From an uncultured Rubellimicrobium sp. (GTDB taxonomy: Bacteria; Pseudomonadota; Alphaproteobacteria; Rhodobacterales; Rhodobacteraceae), in the NCBI GenBank assembly GCA_902805995.1, contig CADCUU010000164.1, positions 1 through 5,744 of the forward strand: a stretch of 5,744 nt of DNA. Reading direction: 5' to 3'. Each line of letters starts with the position of its first letter. The stretch's first letter is position 1. The position numbers and the translations under genes are program-made. Shown here one piece after another: positions 1-5,744 of this stretch. Below the pieces are notes generated by a model. That model was not told the DNA's origin, did no database searches, and was given only the letters and a program-made list of their open reading frames with translations.

Positions 1-1922
<1,922 letters not shown>

Positions 1923-1929
1923 AGCGGAC

Positions 1930-1958
1930 GGCTCCGCCCCTGTCCCGGGGGCGGAGCC
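1930..1958 (+). terminator. Hairpin terminator downstream of katG
   Basis: A perfect 11-bp stem (GGCTCCGCCCC at 1930-1940 pairing with GGGGCGGAGCC at 1948-1958) closes a 7-base loop and begins 7 bases after the katG stop codon. The following bases (TGCTGTTTGG) contain only a short T run, so the terminator is intrinsic-like but not perfect. On the opposite strand no T run follows, so it probably serves katG only. The remaining bases to the regulator stop at 2090 show no gene. Confidence 0.75.
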
Positions 1959-2089
1959 TGCTGTTTGGAATGTTTGCATTCACCGGGTTCGGTTGCGTGG
2001 GCCGAAGCAGCCCCGAGCGGCCCCATGGAGGACCCAGGGCGGGCGCTAAGTCGGAGCGAGCCACGAACTGGCGGAAGCCTTCGGGCAGA

Positions 2090-2893
2090 TCAGCGGTCGA
2101 GAGTTAGCCCCATAAGGGCCTGCGCCGTTTCCGGGTCGGCCGGGAAGAACGACTCGATCGCGAGTTCGGAAAGACCGATATCGACCGCCGTGCCGAACAC
2201 GGTCGTGGTGGAGATCAGGCGGAGCGTGTGGCCGTTCACGGCGATCTCCAGCGGGACCACCAGTCCACCATACAGGTTCGCGGCCGGGGTGGGTGCCCGC
2301 GCGCCTGAGGGGACCGGATAGCTTCGCAACTCATCCAGCAGCGCCACAAGCACGGGATCGGGCACCGCCTCGATCTGCCGCGCCAGCCGGGCCAGGACGT
2401 GGTCCCGCCAGTCGCGCAGGTTTCGGATGCGCGGCGCCAGCCCATCGGGGTGAAGGCTGATTCGAAGGACGTTTGCTCCGGGGCCGAGGAGCGATGGGGC
2501 CACTCCGGCGAGCAGCGGGGCCACGCTGTCGTTGGCGGACACCATGGTCCAGTGCCGGTCCACCGCAAGGGCCGGGTTCGGGGCGTGACCCTTCAGGATG
2601 ACCTCGATCGCCCGTCGGGCCGCGGCGAGATCAGGGTGCCCGAGCCCGCGGTCCCGTAGCACGGGCGCGAACCCGGCAGCGACCAGAAGCGTATTCCGTT
2701 CGCGCGGGGGCACCTTGAGGTGCTCCGCCAGGTGCAGGACCATGTCGCGGCTGGGCGTGGCGCGGCCCGTCTCCACAAAGCTCAGGTGACGCTGCGAGAT
2801 GCCTGCCTCGGCGGCGAGGTCAAGCTGGCTGAACCTCCGCCTGAGACGCCAGGACTGGAGAAGCGATCCGAAGCTGGGCGACTGCTTGTTCAT
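2090..2893 (-). CDS. XRE-family helix-turn-helix regulator with MmyB-like ligand-binding domain
   Basis: A 267-residue cytoplasmic DNA-binding regulator. Residues about 8-65 form an XRE/Cro helix-turn-helix: SQLDLAAEAGISQRHLSFVE at 22-41 is the two-helix core, followed by TGRATPS, the usual link to the next helix. Residues about 95-267 match the pattern of the MmyB-like regulator ligand-binding domain (motifs NPALAVDRHW, VLRISLHPDGLAPRI and RDWRDHVLARL). The ligand of this family is generally unknown. I chose the ATG at 2891-2893 (MNKQSPSFG) because relatives begin only a few residues before the first helix. The frame stays open to 3046, but that extension is Arg/Gly-rich and would overlap the divergent neighbour. 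The ribosome site is weak: an AGG about 9 bases before the ATG, and a GGAG that is too close. The gene is divergent from the small membrane protein at 3020, an arrangement that suggests local control and autoregulation; this is inference. No convincing terminator was seen after its stop. Confidence 0.92.
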   Translation of the reverse strand: MNKQSPSFGSLLQSWRLRRRFSQLDLAAEAGISQRHLSFVETGRATPSRDMVLHLAEHLKVPPRERNTLLVAAGFAPVLRDRGLGHPDLAAARRAIEVILKGHAPNPALAVDRHWTMVSANDSVAPLLAGVAPSLLGPGANVLRISLHPDGLAPRIRNLRDWRDHVLARLARQIEAVPDPVLVALLDELRSYPVPSGARAPTPAANLYGGLVVPLEIAVNGHTLRLISTTTVFGTAVDIGLSELAIESFFPADPETAQALMGLTLDR

Positions 2894-2923
2894 GCTCCGA
2901 AGCCTGTCCCAGATGCCGCTGGT

Positions 2924-2955
2924 CCTCAATGACCTGCGAGGTAATCGTCTTGAGG
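2924..2955. repeat. Nested inverted repeat, candidate operator
   Basis: The outer arms CCTCAA (2924-2929) and TTGAGG (2950-2955) are perfect reverse complements 20 bases apart. Inside them is ACCT-GCG-AGGT (2932-2942), a second perfect palindrome with a 3-base centre. The two centres are offset by about 2.5 bases, so they are not one symmetrical site. XRE regulators bind short palindromes near their own promoters, so an operator role is plausible but unproven. Arms of this length also occur by chance. Confidence 0.3.
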
Positions 2956-3006
2956 CGCCCCCTCGCCCATCCTCCCGCCATGCGATCCGCTTCGGACTGC
3001 GCAGAC

Positions 3007-3012
3007 AAGGAG
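3007..3012 (+). promoter_or_regulatory. Ribosome binding site of the small membrane protein
   Basis: AAGGAG lies 7 bases before the ATG at 3020. It is the best Shine-Dalgarno match seen before any gene start in the window, and it supports that start over the overlapping upstream frames. Confidence 0.8.
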
Positions 3013-3019
3013 AAGAGCG

Positions 3020-3427
3020 ATGTTCCACGACAACACGACCCCCCAACTCCGTGCCACCCTCGCCCTCGATGGGATGGCCTGCCTTGCGATGGGAGCTGGC
3101 CTTGCGGGGCTATCGGGCTTCCTCGGCAGCCAGATAGACCTGCCGCCGACGTTCCTGCGGGTGGCGGGCCTCCTCCTGCTCCTCATCGGAGCCTTCATCC
3201 TGGCCGTGGCCTCGCGGCGCAAAATCCCGGGCTGGGGCGTCACCTTGATCGTGGCGGGCAACGCGAGCTGGGTCTTGGCAAGCGTGGTCCTGCCGCTGGT
3301 CGGGCTGATCGAACCGAACGTCCTGGGGCTGTGCCTCGTGATCGGACAGGCCGTCGCGGTAGCCGTTTTGGCGGGGCTGGAGCAGGTGTACCATCCGCAC
3401 GGGCATGACCGGACCTTGCAGGCGTGA
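3020..3427 (+). CDS. Small four-helix integral membrane protein, function unknown
   Basis: A 135-residue hydrophobic protein that I cannot assign to a named family. Four membrane segments can be read at about residues 12-36, 44-65, 73-96 and 98-121. The only strongly basic loop, SRRK at 65-68, lies between segments 2 and 3. By the positive-inside rule this puts both termini and that loop in the cytoplasm. The C-terminal tail carries HPHGH (125-129), a small histidine cluster that might bind metal but could be incidental. No cleavable signal peptide is evident. The start is fixed by AAGGAG at 3007-3012. The gene is divergent from the XRE regulator, which may control it, and a hairpin follows the stop after 6 bases, so it is probably transcribed alone. 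It is a real gene by its ribosome site, hydrophobic pattern and codon use; its role is open. Confidence 0.85.
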   Translation: MFHDNTTPQLRATLALDGMACLAMGAGLAGLSGFLGSQIDLPPTFLRVAGLLLLLIGAFILAVASRRKIPGWGVTLIVAGNASWVLASVVLPLVGLIEPNVLGLCLVIGQAVAVAVLAGLEQVYHPHGHDRTLQA

Positions 3428-3433
3428 GTGCAA

Positions 3434-3462
3434 GGGCGCAGTCGGCCGATCCGTCTGCGCCC
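3434..3462 (+). terminator. Terminator-like hairpin after the membrane protein
   Basis: GGGCGCAG (3434-3441) pairs perfectly with CTGCGCCC (3455-3462). After one T-T mismatch the stem continues for 3 more pairs around a 5-base loop. It starts 6 bases after the stop of the membrane-protein gene. The bases that follow hold only a short T run (CTTTCG at 3468-3473), so termination may be partial or Rho-assisted. Confidence 0.55.
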
Positions 3463-3726
3463 CGCCACTTTCGCGGCGTACGGAGGAACCTCCTTGTCTG
3501 GGCACACCAGCTTGGAGCAACGCATGAGACCCTGCGTGCCGTGCAACGATCTGGCCCGCTCGTCTGTCTGCGCACCGATGGTTTGGTAGAACGGCGAGGT
3601 CCGGTTAGTCTCCGGAGAGTCGCGCCAAGACGGGGCAGCAGAAGGCTGATCCGGCTCAGAAACCGGGTCGGCGAGGCACTCAGGCTGGGGAGCATCGGTC
3701 ATGGGACGCGGGAGTGCTTTGGCATC
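3463..3726. other. Stretch without a recognisable gene, upstream of the DUF2200 gene
   Basis: I recognise no gene here on either strand. The plus-strand frame in line with the DUF2200 gene is open from a GTG at 3424 to 3726, but its translation is rich in arginine and shows no domain, as expected of non-coding GC-rich DNA. The minus-strand open frames also look like shadows. Small local hairpins occur at 3482-3493 (GGAGG-AA-CCTCC) and 3600-3616 (TCCGG, 7-base loop, CCGGA). The DUF2200 promoter or an untranslated leader probably lies here, but I found no clear promoter boxes. Confidence 0.5.
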
Positions 3727-4080
3727 ATGACCGGACATCGCATCTACACGACAAGCGTCGCCAGCGTTTATCCCCACTACGTGGCTAAGGCGGAACGGAA
3801 AGGGCGCACCAGAGCCGACGTGGACCGGATCATCTCCTGGCTGACCGGCTACAGCCAAGGGGAACTGGAAACCCAGTTGGAGAAGAGGAGCGACTTCCAG
3901 ACGTTCTTTGCCAAAGCGCCCGGAATGAACCCAGCGCGGACCCTCATCAAGGGCGTGGTTTGCGGCATCCGGGTCGAAGACATCGAGGAGCCGTTGATGC
4001 GGGAAATCCGCTATCTGGATAAGCTGGTCGATGAGTTGGCCAGGGGAAAGGCCATGGAGAAGATACTGCGACAGGGTTGA
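3727..4080 (+). CDS. DUF2200 family protein
   Basis: A 117-residue soluble protein with a strong match to my recollection of the DUF2200 family, which covers nearly the whole length: [19 protein letters not shown] at the start, then [18 protein letters not shown] (26-43), a central [10 protein letters not shown] segment, [20 protein letters not shown] (69-87) and the C-terminal [20 protein letters not shown] (91-110). The biochemical role is not known. No signal peptide or membrane segment is visible. I chose the ATG at 3727 because family members begin at MTGHRIY. A possible ribosome site, GGGAG at 3710-3714, lies 12 bases upstream, rather far. An alternative GTG start at 3424 would add 101 arginine-rich residues without family support. 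The gene stands alone: 299 bases from the upstream gene and 108 bases before an insertion sequence. Transcription into the insertion sequence would run antisense to the transposase. Confidence 0.93.
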   Translation: MTGHRIYTTSVASVYPHYVAKAERKGRTRADVDRIISWLTGYSQGELETQLEKRSDFQTFFAKAPGMNPARTLIKGVVCGIRVEDIEEPLMREIRYLDKLVDELARGKAMEKILRQG

Positions 4081-4188
4081 GGCCTGGTTGCGCAGCTGCG
4101 TGGGCCCTGAACCCAAGCAGGCTTGGATCGAACAACGCGGCGTGTTCGCTGGCATCCGTCACGTTGCAGCAGCGGCCCTGGATTGGTA
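4081..4188. other. Left flank of the insertion sequence, no recognisable gene
   Basis: A short stretch between the DUF2200 stop and the insertion sequence, ending in the probable TA target site at 4187-4188. One plus-strand frame reads GPEPKQAWIEQRGVFAGIRH and on to a TAG at 4187-4189 at the junction, but it starts inside the DUF2200 gene without a start codon. I cannot identify it as a gene remnant. No strong terminator for the DUF2200 gene was seen. Confidence 0.4.
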
Positions 4189-4204
4189 GTTCATCCTGAA
4201 CAAC
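4189..4204 (+). repeat. Left terminal inverted repeat of the insertion sequence
   Basis: GTTCATCCTGAACAAC pairs with the right end at 14 of 16 positions; the differences are at positions 5 and 6. Its first 13 bases are themselves a perfect palindrome (GTTCA-TCC-TGAAC). The transposase stop codon (4191-4193, read on the minus strand) lies within this repeat. Confidence 0.88.
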
Positions 4205-5555
4205 TTGGCCGGGCGTTCGCGTAGCCGTCTCGGCGGCTCTGCACCGCCCCGCTGAGGTCCAGGATTGCGGCGATGATCTGGGCAAGCCAAGTCCGGAGGT
4301 GGGCGAGGATCTTTCGGATGTTGTGCCCGCAGCCGCAGAGCACGGCGAAGAGGGCGTCGCCGATGGCACCTTTCAGAAAGCAGCGCGACAGCCGGCCGTC
4401 AGTTTTCATGTGGCCGATCTCCGGCTCGATGCTGCTGCGCCGGCGGAGCGCCTTCGCCAAGACCGGGGTCAGTCCCCGGCGGTTGCCACTGATCAGGACC
4501 TGCGTGTCCTCGACGCCATGCCCCTTGTAGCCGCGGTCGACGACGGCCAGGCGGGGGCGGCAGTCGGTGAGGATCTCGACCTGCTCCAGCGCCTCGGCCA
4601 GGGTGTGGCCGTCATAGGGGTTGCCCGGCAGCGACCGCATGCCGACGATGAACCCGCCGTCGAGGGTGGTGGCCACGCTGACCTTGCAGCCGAACTCGTA
4701 TCGCACCCGAGCCTTGCCCTTGGAGATGCAGTCGACCTGCGGCTCGTGGAGGGCGTAGATCTTGCCGCCGCTCTTCGGCGACTGGCGCAGCAGTCGGGAA
4801 ACGAGGACCAGCTTGTCGAGCACCCGCTCGCGCAGCGACCCCTCGGGGATCTCGGAGAGCTGGCGGCGCAGGTCGCGCAGCACGCGGCCGGTGTAGCCTT
4901 TCAGTGTCCTCAGCGCCTTGCGCATGCGCCGGAACTGCTTGGCATGGGCGTAGCGGCCGACCTGAGCGGCCAGCCGCGGCGCCAGACGCGCGTAGCTCTG
5001 CCGCAGCTCGATCCCGGCTTCCCGCGCGAGGTCCACCAGTTGCGCCCGTGCCCGCTCCAAGAGCCGCGAGTCGGTCGGATGGGCGATGGCCTTGTCCATC
5101 ACCGTGGTGTCGACAGCGACCTGCTCAAGGCTCCGGTCCTCGACGGCGCCGGACTTGCGACCGGCCTCGATGGTCTTCGTGAGCAGCCACTCGACACCCT
5201 CTTCACCGATCCGCTTGCGCCAGCGGATCAGCGAGGTCGGATCGATGGGCGGGCGGTGCTGAAAGAAGGTCTCACCGGTGAAGTGCTGGTAATACGGGTT
5301 CTCCACCCAGCGCGCGACCACCGCCTCATCCGAGAGCCGGAAGGCGTGCTGGAGATAGAGCAGGCCCGCCACCAGCCGCGGCGAGGTCGCCGGCCGACCC
5401 GTGGTCGACGGGAAGAAGCCAGCCCACTCCCGGTCAAAGAACTCCCAGTCGATCAGGCCCGCGAGCTTCACCAGCTCATGGCGCATGTCGATCAGGTCGA
5501 CGAGGCGGGGCCGGAGGAGATCATCCTGCTCGGGAGGACGTGGGCGGTGCTTCAT
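4191..5555 (-). CDS. IS5-type DDE transposase
   Basis: A 454-residue transposase that cuts and joins the ends of its own element. Residues about 14-115 form the N-terminal helical domain common to IS5-type enzymes (RLVDLIDMRHELVKLAGLID, then GRPATSPRLVAGLLYLQHAF and a YYQHFTGETFFQH motif). The catalytic residues are probably D149 (VAVDTTV), D340 (AVVDRGYKG) and E377 (SSIEPEIGHMK). Around the last, R373, E377 and K384 keep the R-(3)-E-(6)-K spacing of the C1 signature of IS4/IS5 enzymes. A long basic helical insert lies between D149 and D340 (about 160-265), which makes the protein longer than classical IS5 transposase. The frame is intact, so activity is possible. The start chosen is the ATG at 5553-5555 (MKHRPRPPEQDD); a TTG at 5586-5588 would add 11 residues and has AGGA just before it. 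A TTGACC box (minus strand, 5612-5607) could be a -35 element, without a good -10. Confidence 0.94.
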   Translation of the reverse strand: MKHRPRPPEQDDLLRPRLVDLIDMRHELVKLAGLIDWEFFDREWAGFFPSTTGRPATSPRLVAGLLYLQHAFRLSDEAVVARWVENPYYQHFTGETFFQHRPPIDPTSLIRWRKRIGEEGVEWLLTKTIEAGRKSGAVEDRSLEQVAVDTTVMDKAIAHPTDSRLLERARAQLVDLAREAGIELRQSYARLAPRLAAQVGRYAHAKQFRRMRKALRTLKGYTGRVLRDLRRQLSEIPEGSLRERVLDKLVLVSRLLRQSPKSGGKIYALHEPQVDCISKGKARVRYEFGCKVSVATTLDGGFIVGMRSLPGNPYDGHTLAEALEQVEILTDCRPRLAVVDRGYKGHGVEDTQVLISGNRRGLTPVLAKALRRRSSIEPEIGHMKTDGRLSRCFLKGAIGDALFAVLCGCGHNIRKILAHLRTWLAQIIAAILDLSGAVQSRRDGYANARPSCSG

Positions 5556-5617
5556 GCGGCGGACCGAAATTGCAGGGTTCCGGGCCAAATCCTACGGAAC
5601 CCTGCGGGTCAAGGCGA

Positions 5618-5636
5618 CTGAAACTCGCGGTTTCAG
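5618..5636. repeat. Fold-back hairpin upstream of the transposase
   Basis: CTGAAAC (5618-5624) and GTTTCAG (5630-5636) form a perfect 7-bp stem with a 5-base loop, between the right terminal repeat and the transposase start. No T run follows on the transposase strand, so it is not an ordinary terminator. It could form in transcripts that enter from outside the element and dampen transposase translation, as is known for other insertion sequences such as IS10 and IS50; that role here is inference. Confidence 0.5.
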
Positions 5637-5658
5637 CCTCCAAATCAGACGCTTCGCC

Positions 5659-5674
5659 GTTGTTCAGGCCGAAC
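5659..5674 (-). repeat. Right terminal inverted repeat of the insertion sequence
   Basis: Read on the minus strand this is GTTCGGCCTGAACAAC, matching the left end at 14 of 16 positions. The match stops at once after base 16. This end is upstream of the transposase start. Confidence 0.88.
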
Positions 5675-5676
5675 TA

Positions 5677-5744
5677 GGTACGTCAACGCGCTGAGGAGGC
5701 TCCGGGTCTTCAATGCGGCCTTAGGAGCATTTCGTGCGCACCTG
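5677..5744. other. Right flank of the insertion sequence, nothing identified
   Basis: Sixty-eight bases beyond the duplicated TA. One plus-strand frame is open to the window end and reads RYVNALRRLRVFNAALGAF, which could be a coding helix, but it is too short to identify and I see no start. It may be the continuation of whatever the insertion interrupted. Confidence 0.3.

Larger units (their letters stand above)
2894..3019. promoter_or_regulatory. Divergent intergenic region between the XRE regulator and the membrane protein
   Basis: These 126 bases separate two genes pointing away from each other and must hold the promoters of both, unless one is transcribed from farther away. I could not find a good -35/-10 pair on either strand. 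The main visible structure is the nested inverted repeat at 2924-2955, listed separately. Confidence 0.5.
4189..5674 (-). mobile_element. IS5-type insertion sequence, 1,486 bp, apparently complete
   Basis: The element is bounded by 16-bp terminal inverted repeats (4189-4204 and 5659-5674, 14 of 16 matching) with the dinucleotide TA immediately outside both ends (4187-4188 and 5675-5676), consistent with a TA target duplication. It carries one intact DDE transposase filling nearly all its length on the minus strand and no passenger gene. The transposase organisation points to the IS5 group; the IS1182 family has related proteins and cannot be excluded. Because 2 bases are easily matched by chance, the exact ends could differ by 2 bases (GG lies outside if TA is counted as part of the element). 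Confidence 0.87.

Noticed and set aside
1999..2023. GGGCCG / CGGCCC inverted repeat as a terminator for the regulator
   Set aside because: Only 6 pairs with a 13-base loop, no T run on the regulator strand, and about 70 bases beyond the stop; likely chance in GC-rich DNA.
2894..3046. Longer N-terminus for the XRE regulator, starting at 3046
   Set aside because: The extra 51 residues are basic and without family support, and they would overlap the start of the divergent membrane-protein gene and its ribosome site.
3485..3489. GGAAC as the -35 element of an EcfG (general stress sigma factor) promoter
   Set aside because: No CGTT-like -10 element occurs 16-17 bases downstream, so the site is not supported.
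2926..4155. Minus-strand open frame of 409 codons
   Set aside because: It runs antisense through the membrane protein, the gap and the DUF2200 gene, all better supported. Its translation is low in complexity, rich in Arg/Pro/Ser and shows no domain, as expected of a GC-rich shadow frame.
4299..5621. Plus-strand open frame of 440 codons
   Set aside because: It is the exact antisense of the IS5-type transposase and shows runs of Asp/Gly/Ala/Val/Leu typical of complementary frames. The transposase strand has the domains and catalytic residues.

Overview
The window is GC-rich chromosomal DNA, probably from an alphaproteobacterium and perhaps of the Rhodobacterales. This is an inference from the base composition, the alphaproteobacterial look of the KatG and regulator proteins, and the type of insertion sequence; no rRNA or other phylogenetic marker is present. 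Four chromosomal genes and one complete-looking insertion sequence can be supported. I found no CRISPR array, tRNA, rRNA or phage gene, and no convincing undescribed multi-gene system.

Positions 1-1922 (+) hold the C-terminal 639 codons of katG, the bifunctional catalase-peroxidase. The window edge cuts the gene only a few residues after the distal haem-pocket motif. A strong hairpin (1930-1958) begins 7 bases after the stop and looks like its terminator.

Positions 2090-2893 (-) hold an XRE-type regulator with an MmyB-like C-terminal ligand-binding domain. It is divergent from a small four-helix membrane protein at 3020-3427 (+), with 126 bases between the two starts. That gap contains a nested inverted repeat that could be an operator, so the regulator may control itself and the membrane protein. 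A second terminator-like hairpin (3434-3462) follows the membrane protein.

After a roughly 260-base stretch without a recognisable gene, positions 3727-4080 (+) encode a DUF2200 protein of unknown function. Its reading frame stays open back to a GTG that overlaps the membrane-protein stop, but the conserved domain starts at the ATG at 3727.

Positions 4189-5674 are a 1,486-bp insertion sequence of the IS5-type DDE class. It has 16-bp terminal inverted repeats (14/16 identical), a probable TA target duplication, and one intact transposase on the minus strand whose stop codon lies inside the left repeat. A 7-bp fold-back hairpin sits between the right repeat and the transposase start. The flanks (4081-4188 and 5677-5744) contain no gene I can name. 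The genes look like independent units: oxidative-stress defence, a regulator with its neighbour, an orphan DUF2200 gene and a transposon.
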